A stretch of 64,000 bases of DNA from Paracyclopina nana (Eukaryota > Arthropoda > Copepoda > Cyclopoida > Cyclopettidae): positions 806,001 to 870,000 of the forward strand of contig JAGUCH010000003.1 in the NCBI GenBank assembly GCA_019096065.1. The letters are read 5' to 3'. A program made the translations under genes and the position numbers. Under the pieces are notes generated by a model, which searched no databases, was not told the origin of the DNA, and saw only the letters and a program-made list of their open reading frames with translations. This document shows positions 9,676 to 18,797 of this stretch, piece after piece. Numbering within the stretch: position 1 is the first letter of the stretch; every line of letters begins with the position of its first letter.

Positions 9676-10554
9676 ATGTATTTTTGGGTGCCTCAGCAAA
9701 CCAGCCCTGTAGTGGGTAACTCATCAATGGTCCCCACCCTTGCATCGGAAGACGACAAGGTGGTTTCCAATGAGCCCATAACAGAGACCACTCTTATTCA
9801 GGTAAGACAAAGTCTATAATAAAATTATCATATGGTCACAATGCATTCCCACATTCACAGGGAGTGTCCAACAGCGGAGTAAACCTCACTTTGGTTTCCA
9901 TGCAAGAGTCTCCAACTGGAGACTTTAATATGACCGATCATTCTCAAATGGAGAATGATTCTCAGGCCCAATCAAATGTGACACTGTCACAGCAAGACTC
10001 TCAAAGAGGATTCATGGATGACCTGGCCTTGCGCTTCCACAGCATGGACTTTCTATCCATTATGTGGACCACTGCAGCCTTTTGCACTCTTGTGGTGAGT
10101 TCCATTCCCCATGAATTTCATACTTTCATGAAAAGACTAATATATCCATTTCCAGCTATGCCTTATTGGCATTGGATTTGGCCTATGGAAATTGTTCAGG
10201 GTCTGTCAGACCTGTCACAGACGACGGTCTGGCCAGCAACAGTGGAGCATGTTGCTCGGAGAAAGAAGAGTCCCTAATGAGTATAATGCACCTCCCATCA
10301 TGCCTCTAGAAGAGGTTCCTGGGGGCGGCGGTGGGACTCCCATTCCATTGTTACGCACCCACAATCAAACTCAGATTAATCCCTTTCAAGTGGATTCCAA
10401 TGGTTTGATTTGTGGCATGAGCCCAGATATTTGGGCCACAGCTGTGGCTCGTGAGGTCCTCAGGAGGGCTTCAGCGTTTCCGCAGCCTCATCATCAACAG
10501 CCTCAAGGAACTCGCAACAGTTCTTTGGAGAGCTTCCAATCCATTCCTCTTTGA
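9676..10554 (+). CDS. Antisense three-exon gene: small glycosylated single-pass membrane protein
   Basis: Exons 9676-9801, 9861-10094 and 10156-10554, with introns of 59 and 61 bp (gtaaga..ttcacag and gtgagt..tttccag), both in phase 0. The product is 252 aa. The strongest support is that joining exons 2 and 3 completes one hydrophobic span of about 25 residues (about 106-131: ..FCTLV/LCLIGIGFG..). Upstream are four N-glycosylation sequons (NSS, NLT, NMT, NVT) and no signal peptide. Downstream is a Cys- and Arg-containing juxtamembrane tail, then a Pro/Gly-rich cytoplasmic region. A type III topology (N outside) is inferred. It runs opposite to gag-pol and the envelope-like gene, so its introns are safe from splicing of the genomic RNA. 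A weak TATA-like TTTAAA at 9567 and ACAGT at 9594-9598 may be its promoter. Family unknown. Confidence 0.65.
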
Positions 10555-11311
10555 CTCAAGAGCTCATGTGTTTCAAACTCAGTATTTTAAGTAGTTTTTT
10601 CATGTATGATAGCTAAAACAATGCAAAAATACATTATTTTTAAACTACTCATGAACATATACTTCATTATAGGTATTTTGGCATTTTTTATCAAAAGCCA
10701 TCAAGAGTATCTGGTAACTCTATAATGTGCAACATAATTCTCTCTTTGCGCTTTACAGTTCAACAATTTTTGAATCATAAGCACAAAGCATATCATCCGT
10801 TAGATATTGTGAGAGTTTCCACAGATTGCCTTCACTCAATATTGTGCAAGGTAATCATCATTATCTATCATCATTCGACCGTGAGAACAAGCCAAAGCCT
10901 GTTTCAGATCAGTAATTTCCTGTCATTAGTTCAGCCAAATACCAGCTACTCGGCGTCATATGAAAAAGTTTCACTTTTCCATCTCCACTGAATCGATCAA
11001 GTTAATCTAACATATGTTAGAAAATTGCAAGCAAAGCTATGAAGACTATCTAGCTTGCTCATCCCAGGTCAGCAAAGGTCACTTCTTCAAAGAAAGGCAA
11101 CGATTTGTATCAAATGTCACATGGCCAGCACATTATTGTGTAGCACAGCAATAAATTTCCTTTCATATCAGTTGCATGAGAGCAATTTAATGTACCTCTC
11201 TCCCCCCATATCAAAAAAGAGAAGAGCAGACAAAAATGTAACACTGACACAGCCAGTTTAAAGTTTTATATGAGCAAAAAGGGGTACGCAAGCAGGAGTG
11301 TAGCAGCGGTA
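10555..11311. other. AT-rich non-coding stretch inside giant element
   Basis: Holds the 3' flank of the antisense spliced gene, with an AATAAA near 11149 that could end its transcript. I see no supported gene on either strand; the short ORFs here lack any recognisable features. Confidence 0.45.
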
Positions 11312-11880
11312 GCAAGCGTTTCCTTCAAAATGGCATAAAGTGCGAGTAAGAGTTCGTTAGATCAAATCAATTATGCAATGTGATCCCTGAGAGTTCAAGG
11401 ATTCCAAAAATATAAACAAAATTGAAATTAATGGCAGGCCATATAACCATGACATGGCATATAACACTTATCATAAAAAGTGCCACATTTACGTAATAAC
11501 AGTAGCACTCTGCAAAATCGAATAAAATCTAGGCAAGAGTTTGTAAGATCGAACCACTAGTGGAATGTGATCCCCTTGGGTTCAAGGATTCCAAAAATAT
11601 AAACAAAATTGAAATCAATGGTAACTCATAGTACATATGACAATGGAAATGTGAATATTGATCATCAAAAGTGCCACATTTGACGAGAGAACAGTAGCTC
11701 TCTGCAAAAGGGCATAAAAAACCGAACCAGAATTCTTTGTCATGAAAGTTTTGGAAGTGTCATTCCTGAAGGTTCAGGGATTCCAAAAACATAAACACAA
11801 TTTAAATTGGATGTAGTTTGTAGGAGATATATCATTGTACAGCGAACACAGGAAAAGTGCTCTCTCGCGTATAAGAAATA
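11312..11880. repeat. Three imperfect tandem repeats of about 190 bp inside giant element
   Basis: The block ttcaaggattccaaaaatataaa (shortened here) recurs near 11390, 11580 and 11770, each copy preceded by an aagagttcgttagatc-like block and followed by an aaagtgccacattt block. The period is about 186-192 bp. It is non-coding and lies between the antisense gene and the end of pol. A regulatory or boundary role is possible; there is no direct evidence for one. Confidence 0.65.
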
Positions 11881-12089
11881 ATTTGAGAAAAGAAACATGA
11901 CATGAATGCAAACTTGTTTCAGGCCACTTTTTCTGAATCATATACATGAATAGACCCAGGAGCTAAGTTCCCCTGAGGTTATTCAATTGTAAGGGGGATG
12001 GTTCCCCACCAAAACATTATTCATGAGCTTCAAGCGCAGCAGCTTTCTGCTCAAGTACGGAAAGGCTTTCCAAGCTCATGATAACACTA

Positions 12090-13202
12090 TCACCACTTTT
12101 GGCGGTGTAACCTGTATAAATCATCATAAGTGACATTTAACTTTTTCATGGGCTTGATTAGCTCATCATTAGTAGCATCAAAACCCATATTAGTGAGAAA
12201 AGTAACATAATCATCAGGAGTTCCGATTTTCCTGTTATCTTTGTACTTTTGCAAGTTTTTGAAATAAAGTTTAGCAGCAGGTTCTTCAAGGGGTTTTCCC
12301 TTTGACAAATGCTCCTTGAGAAAAATCTGGTCATTGCGAGGAAGGTCATTTACTCGCTTATTTCCAGGTTGGTAAACCAGCCTTTCAGTGTAAGGTCTAT
12401 TTTGTCGATAATTTACACGAGGCAAATTACGAAGTTGCATGCCATGTTTTGGAGGTGTAACAGGTTCATGCATAGGTGAAAAACTTTCTTCCTCTCCAAC
12501 AATGCTATCCTCCGCATATGTTGGAGTGGCAACATTCTCAAAGATCTCTTCAATCGGATCATTGTTTTCCATATCCTCAGGCAAAACTTCAAGATAATCC
12601 GGAGCCAACTTTAATTCAGCTCCAATGGATGATTGTCTTGGTTCATTAGACATCCGATAAAGATGTATTAAACTTTCACGAGTAGCAGGTGAAAAACGAT
12701 GAGAATCTGCAAAGTTTTTGTCCAAGTGAGTTAGGAAATCCTGCTCACTCTCAAATACTTTGAAGTCCTCTGACAGCCTCAAATGGCCCAAAGATGTACC
12801 TACACCAGAGAGGTCATCGTCAAAATAATCTGTATTAATCTTATTTGCAAGGTCTTGAATTTCCTTATCAAGATTTTTTGATGGAGATTCCAACTTTGAA
12901 ACCACATCATCGATTACAGAATAAGATTCATCAAGAGACAGGTTAGAAGCAATGCTGTTGCCAGCATCACGTCTGCCACGGAAAGCTCTACCAATAGGGC
13001 TTGGTATTTCAGGTAAAGAATAATTAGAAGTATCATGGACTGGGGTAGATCCAGCTTCTGGTGGATCAGCTGGCAGTCCACTTCGAGCACTAGCTAATTC
13101 ATCAAAACCAACTGTATCAATGTCCTCATAGATATGAGATCCAGATCCAGATGATGTTACATTACCAGATGCGCTACATAAGGTGAGGCATAAACAGGAG
13201 AT
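12090..13202 (-). CDS. ORF downstream of pol in the -1 frame (giant element)
   Basis: Open from 13202 to the stop at 12090 (about 370 codons), overlapping the last 15 codons of pol in the -1 frame. It could be reached by a -1 frameshift, although I see no canonical slippery heptamer in the overlap; the first internal start is near 12905. The N-terminal half is acidic and Ser-rich. The C-terminal part (LPRVNYRQNRPYTERLVY, LPRNDQIFLKEHLSKG, then a Tyr/Lys-rich end) looks like a small folded domain that I do not recognise. It may be a C-terminal extension of the polyprotein or a separate product. Intact as far as can be seen. Confidence 0.45.
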   Translation of the reverse strand: MSCLCLTLCSASGNVTSSGSGSHIYEDIDTVGFDELASARSGLPADPPEAGSTPVHDTSNYSLPEIPSPIGRAFRGRRDAGNSIASNLSLDESYSVIDDVVSKLESPSKNLDKEIQDLANKINTDYFDDDLSGVGTSLGHLRLSEDFKVFESEQDFLTHLDKNFADSHRFSPATRESLIHLYRMSNEPRQSSIGAELKLAPDYLEVLPEDMENNDPIEEIFENVATPTYAEDSIVGEEESFSPMHEPVTPPKHGMQLRNLPRVNYRQNRPYTERLVYQPGNKRVNDLPRNDQIFLKEHLSKGKPLEEPAAKLYFKNLQKYKDNRKIGTPDDYVTFLTNMGFDATNDELIKPMKKLNVTYDDLYRLHRQKW

Positions 13203-16200
13203 TCAAGCTGCCCAACCTCAACCTTGTTGTCTATTGGCAGCTGATATTGCATACTTAATTGGTCATTAACCGGCTGGACCGTAACAGGCTCTAAAGGTGA
13301 AAGTGCAGGAGGATCTTGGCTAAGCGCCTTTGCGGGCAATTGTTCACCTGGATCCTCATTTCCAACTTTAGATACATTTCTATTATCTTTTGTATACTGT
13401 TTCCAATCTTCCAGAATCATAGCCTTATTTTCAGCTTGAATCCGGAGCACATCGTCAGGCTTAAACATATTAATAGTTTTCTTCACCAATGTGGACTGAG
13501 TCCTATGGTGTGTTTGTAAACTATGATGTGTTGAAACACCAGTTGAAGATGTAGTAGTAACTAAATCTTCATTAATGGAGGCTGTACCTTCCTTTTCAGG
13601 CTTATTGCGCAAATTATAAGATTTTACGCTACCATCAACAGATTCCAGAAAATGCAGGATTTCTCCTCTAGAATACTTTGCTTTTAATTCACTAGGTGAA
13701 TAAGTTCGCATTAAAAGTTTAGTAACTTTCTCGGGCAAGAATTGATACAATTTGTGAAATCTATAAATCTTGAGCTGGCTGAAATGAAATCGACGTTCAC
13801 CTCCAGTGCCCAGATAAGGTTTCACATATACATGAGTATTATGTATTCGAACAACTTCATATAGCTCTTTTAAGAACTTGTAGGAATGTTTAGACCCAGG
13901 TAGGTCCTTTACATAGCAAAAACTTCCCACTTCAGGCTGAAGTGATAAGCGTTCAGTAGCTTTCATGATAGCGAGTTTTTCCCGTTCCTCTTTATCATGT
14001 TCCTTTATAATCTCTTGCCAATTAATCTGATATAGTTTTTCATGAGTTTCATCCAAAATGTCGAGTACATCCTGACCAAGGTAATGAACAGGAGCCCTTG
14101 ACAAAAACAAAGAAAAAGGGGTAGGAATGACCTTAACCCCATTTTTATCAGTATAACTCAGTGATGTCAAAGGACGATGATTCAGAGAGTATACTGTTAA
14201 CTTGAATATTTCACTCATAGGCTTATTGTAAGTCTTTGCGTTTAATATTAACGCATTTCGTAAAAACTTAATGCTGCCTTCAGCATATACGTTACTGTGG
14301 ACATGCGGGCTGGTTGTGTACATGCCTACTGGGTGGACCCCATAAGTTTCAATCAACTTTTGTAGCGCATGATTAGGTAACAACTGACTCCCATTATCAC
14401 TTACAAGCACCTTAGGACGCCCAAAGGCACTAAAAATATCTTCCATTGCTTCAGCTACATGCACATATTTCGTGCTTAGTAAGGGCCGAGCAATAATAAG
14501 CTTAGAATAAATATCTACCATTACAAGACAATTTGTTGCATCTTGGCCTTTTATCAGAGTTTCCCGAAAAGAAGCCAAGTCCAGCATTGCAAGGTCAAAA
14601 GGCTTAGATGGGAGAGGAAATCTTCCTGTCCCTAAAAACCTAGTATTAGACTGCCTGTAAAGTGCACAGTGTACACAGGCTCCAATAATTACTCTGCTCA
14701 CTTTTGCTGAGTAAGTTGAATACATAGTCTGGGTAAAGATCAAATGTGTCTTTTTACTCCCCAAATGGTTATGCAAGAGGTGTATTATAGCCATAAGATA
14801 CACACAGTTAGGTAATGACATATACACCTTTGTATTAGAGGGTGTCGTAAAGGGTAACTTTACATTTTTCCTTACGACTAGTAAGGAAGCATCTAAAACA
14901 CGATATTTGCTCATAAACTCTGTTGGAATAGAGTTTCGATCAGCCATCATCATGACATTAATTATTTTTTGAGTCTCCTCACACCTTGATTGGAGTCGGA
15001 GAATCAAATTTCTGGTAATTCCAGGCAAGTTAGGCGAAATATTGAATTTCACATTCACACCTGCCACAGATACCACATTTTCTACTAAATTCACACATGA
15101 ATTACGTGTGAGTTCATCAACACTAGAATATGCATCCACATCTTCGGACTTGCTATCCACAAGTATGGAAGCATTATCATCATAACAAAATGGAGGATTT
15201 TCACCAATAAGTTCCACCCATTTATCATTTAAACAATCCAATCGCTTTTTTAATAGCGACTTGGACATAGTTCCACTATTAACCAAAGTATCATAAACAT
15301 GTGTAAGAAGCTCTTGGGTTGTCAAGATACCTTTGGCTATATGCTCAGGAAGAGGGTATTTACCATTATAAATATCCTTAGTAATTTGCGAACTTATTGA
15401 ATAAGGTGCAAAAAATAAGGTTTCACCATCAGTTTGATGATACTTATTTAGTAACACATCTACCACTTCTATTTCAGTACGAGGCACTGCTCGTAATTTC
15501 CATGAAAATGGCAGAGAATAAAGTCGGGCTGCAAGCCTATTTGTATAAGCATCTTTCCCTGTGAATGAGCTTGCTAATACGCTTGCAATTGCCAAACAGT
15601 CAGTTACAATAACTACTCTCTCATAAGCATACAAGAGACGTTTAAAATGAGTGACCATCATAATAATTCCTAGGGCTTCCCTTTGGAAACTATGATAAGA
15701 CAAGCACACACTTAATTGAAATCTTGCAGAATGCGCTCCGATGCACATAGCTTTGCCATCAGCGCCAATCTCCATAATTAAAGCAGATGTAGATATTACA
15801 CCTGAATCAACTATTAAGAAACATTCTTCATAAGAAGGCATTGCAAGAGATAATCCATTTTGAATTTCCTCTAATACCTTATAAAAACATTTTTCTTGAA
15901 AAGGTGTGAAGATAAACCTCCCGGTTTTTCCTTCTTTAGTAGCAAATACATCCAGCATAGGGCTAGTAAATGTTGCCATACTGGGACAGTACTGGCTCAA
16001 CCAATTTGCCATTCCTAAAAACTTTTGCAATTGCTTGCGAGTTTTAGGTATTGGATAATCCTTAAATGATGTGCGATACTTTTCCGGCATACACATAAGG
16101 AGAACACCATGTTCATCAATTGTTAATTGATGTCCAAGCACAATCATTTCTTTAACAGCTATTTTTGTCTTTTTAATTGCAAGTAGGGCATTTAATTTCC

Positions 16201-16555
16201 TCATGCTTTCAAAAAGAATCTTGATATCCTCAAGATGCTGTTTATAATCATCTAGACTTGCAGGCCTTGTAGGCCCATGATACTTACAAGCAAGAACCAA
16301 GTCATCAATGTATGTTCCAGTGCGATCAAGGATCTTGGGATCGATCGCTTGCTGGATTAAGGTTGAAAACTCAAATGGAGCGACTGCGCTGCCTTGAAAT
16401 AATGATTTAGATTTAAAATAAAAGCCTCTATAAATTGACCTTGGTGACGTCACTGCCATGCAACACATGTCAGCTGAGTCAGAGTCAACTCGTACATTAT
16501 CATACCCTCCACTTACATCAAAGGCAGATAGTAAACATGCACGTGAAAACATTCA
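13157..16555 (-). pseudogene. pol: Giant element pol, C-terminal part (RT palm to integrase), split by nested insertion and one stop codon
   Basis: Continues the RT begun at 27555-25808; the two parts are separated by the nested LTR element. Features in order: RT motif with AFDVSGGYDN, the active site YIDDLV (residues 81-86 of the 1131-codon open part from 16552), an RNase H-like region (about 210-340), an HHCC-like zinc motif (H..H .. CVHC), an integrase core with D, D (LVSDNGSQ) and E (YAEGSIKF), a GPY/F-like module (..ERRFHFSQLKIYRF), then a long acidic tail. An in-frame TGA at 16555-16553, just inside the RT on the C-terminal side of the insertion point, interrupts the frame independently of the insertion. 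This copy can therefore not make full-length Pol without readthrough and removal of the insert. Divergent Gypsy-like by eye. Confidence 0.8.
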
Positions 16556-16566
16556 CATAAGGGAGT

Positions 16567-16811
16567 TGTAGCAGGGAGCGTGTCGGCCTACGGGTCGACC
16601 GCTCGCTGCGCGCGCTCGCCTCGGGCGCGCGGTAGTATAACGAGTAGTATAGTGTGATCATCAGTAAAGGAAATAAATTCACCGCATTGACACGTGTTGT
16701 CTGCGGCCCAAAGACTGACCTCTGCTAGCCTCCAGGCCCGTCCCCGCTTGACGTAGCCTAGATACGAGTAGTGGCTTGATAAGTCACAGTAGTATATCTC
16801 GACCTACTACA
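16567..16811 (+). repeat. 5' LTR of nested element
   Basis: 245 bp. Contains TAGTATAA about 28 bp before a TCAGTA initiator, then AATAAA a few bases later, so the R region is short and starts at TCAGT. Differs from the 3' LTR only at 16640. Confidence 0.9.
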
Positions 16812-16813
16812 GA

Positions 16814-16831
16814 TGGCGCGGGTCGTTGGAC
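16814..16831 (+). other. Primer-binding site of nested element
   Basis: TGGCGCGGGTCGTTGGAC begins two bases after the LTR end. TGG is the complement of the tRNA CCA terminus. I cannot tell which tRNA is used. Confidence 0.6.
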
Positions 16832-16948
16832 CTGTGATTTCATCACTCCACTACCCATTAAGTACATCCTGCCGGAAGCTATAAGTGCTAAGTATACACG
16901 ATAAGTATAAAAGGGATAATAGTGCTGCTCAAATAATATCATGCTCGA

Positions 16949-17511
16949 GTCAACTGCCAGAACATGAACCTACGTGCAAGCCACGAAGTAAAGAGAGATT
17001 AATGCTGAAAGCATGAAAGGCAGTTGACTATAAAAAGTAAAATAGTGGTGGCTAAAATGTAAAAATGTAAAGCTCAGACCAGAGCAAAAGGGCAAAGATC
17101 ACTCTGCAATAGCTGCAGCTGCAAACAATCAAAAAGCTATCAAATAACAATCAAAGGGATTGTCCGTGAGAGCCAGCGGCCGAATGGTCAGCCCGGCCAA
17201 CGCTGGTGCAAATCATTGTAGATCCTAGTTAAGCTAGGGCCGGTCAACTCACGGGCGAATTCCAACTGCAGGTGATCAAATAGTAATTGTTATGGGGGGA
17301 CAATGGCCGAATGGTCGGGGCTGCTAACACCAGTCGCAAATCATTTGGATTCCAGTGAATGCTGGAGCCGGCCACCCCATGACAATGTACAAATAAAGGG
17401 GTGGAGAAGGAGGATAGAAGCTCATGACCACGTGGTGACCACATGACCGGTAGCGGATCAACAGCTGCGAGCTATCAGGATTCCACTGAAGCTAAAGCTG
17501 GTCACCACGTG
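16949..17511 (+). other. Structured 5' leader: four long-stem RNA units, three tRNA-like
   Basis: Unit 1 is closed by GTCAACTGCC (16949-16958) and GGCAGTTGAC (17019-17028), with an inner ATGCTgaaAGCAT hairpin. Unit 2 is closed by CCGTGAG (17164) and CTCACGG (17248), with CCAGC/GCTGG and CCTAG/CTAGG arms. Unit 3 is closed by TTGTTATGGGG (17287) and CCCCATGACAA (17375), with TGGCCG/CGGCCA and TCCAG/CTGGA. Unit 4 is closed by the 13-bp CACGTGGTGACCA (17429) and TGGTCACCACGTG (17499). Units 2-4 share GGCCGAATGGTC- or GATTCCA-type segments resembling class II tRNA arms. Likely roles are packaging or dimerisation (inference). Confidence 0.6.
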
Positions 17512-17738
17512 CGGGTCACGGTCAAATAAACGATAAGGAGAAATGTGACACCAGCGTGGCATTTTCGGTGGTCAGTAAACAATCAATAAATGTCACGCCA
17601 CAACCCTCTGCAGTGACCTGCGAGCGCGTTGGCGGATATATAAGACCGCGCTGGTGGGGAATAGCTATCAGTTCCTTTCGGGCTTTCCCTCAGTTAACAG
17701 TAATCACAACTCACTTCATTGTTGAATCGTAGACCACC

Positions 17739-18788
17739 ATGGTAATTATAATAGCACATTCTCACAAAAGACCGAAAGCTCACTCTTCTCCCCCACGCAT
17801 AGGCCCAGCCACCACAAGATATAGCTGCTGCGGTGGCCCTTGAGGTCAACCGCCAAATGAGAGCCAACGCTGCTGTTCAGCGTCGGCCTCAACAACTCCA
17901 ACTGCTCCGCGAGACGGATAGCCGCTCCTTCCAGCAATGGCGGATGCATATCGAGTCCCACCCGAGGACTCGATAGAGCCGGAAGTCACCAAGAAGATGC
18001 TGATCAAGGCATCTATTGTCGGCCTTGCGTTGGAAATGATCAATTCCATCGACAAGAAGTCGAGCAATGACACGTACACCTACAAGCACTACCTCGACGA
18101 CCTTGAAAAGGCCTTTGTGGACGAGTCGGCCCAAGAGGCCGCCAGGGTGGCATACGACACCGCCGCGCAGGGTCCCCATGAATCCGTAATGACCTGGGCG
18201 GCACGCATCAAGTCGCTCTACCTGAGGGCTTTCGCCAATGACGCACTGCGGTGCGCCAAGGTCGACAAGGATCCAGAGGTCATTAGGAAGTTCACTATCA
18301 ATCTGCGGGACCCTCAGACACGTTGGCTGGTAATCGCCAGCAAATATGATACGCTGACGGAGGCCGCTTCCAATGCATCCTCCAAGGAGTGCCTGGTAGG
18401 ATTAGCCGGCGGCAAGGCCAACCCCCTGGGGCAAGGGGGCATCATGCAAATCACCCAAGAGGGCACCTCCGATCAACCCGACGTCGCCAAGATCATCGCC
18501 GCTCTAGGCGACAAAGCTAACATGAGATGCTACGGCTGCGGCGGCTACGGCCATCTCAAGGCTCAATGCACCAACCAACGCCAAAACGGCCAACGAGGGC
18601 GAGGAGGATTCCGGGGCCGGGGACGTGGCGGCCGCGGGCGTGGCAATAACAATCCATACCACGCCGCCCCGCCGGTCTCGCCCCAAGAATATAATAAATA
18701 TCGCAACGCGGCCATCGCACATGTGGCCAGTGCCCCCACGGACGCCTACACCTGGGAGGCGCCAAAAAACGGAGCCAGCCGGTCCTAA
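17739..18788 (+). CDS. gag: Gag of nested element (capsid-type protein with one CCHC zinc knuckle)
   Basis: The clear open part is 17937-18788 (283 aa): helical capsid-like region, then a zinc knuckle CYGCGGYGHLKAQC, then an RG-rich basic tail. A second open frame, 17803-17976, also looks coding (SFQQW and RANAAVQRR segments) and would place the natural N-terminus upstream. It is joined to the strong-context ATG at 17739 by a well-formed 61-bp GT..AG intron (17742-17802). If so, this copy has a frameshift between about 17950 and 17976. The alternative is a start at 17937. The stop at 18786-18788 lies in the loop of the frameshift-stimulating hairpin. Confidence 0.7.
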
Positions 18789-18797
18789 GGGACCGGC
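18764..18797 (+). promoter_or_regulatory. -1 ribosomal frameshift signal between gag and pol
   Basis: A canonical slippery heptamer AAAAAAC (18764-18770) is positioned in the gag frame as A AAA AAC. After 7-8 bases comes a hairpin with stem CCGGTCC/GGACCGG (18779-18785 and 18790-18796; a G-C pair extends it). The gag stop TAA is in its loop. The pol frame is exactly the -1 frame. Confidence 0.85.

Noticed and set aside
10725-11261. ORFs of 88 and 68 codons after the antisense spliced gene
   Set aside because: Composition is that of AT-rich non-coding DNA; no motifs, no splice logic linking them to the gene.
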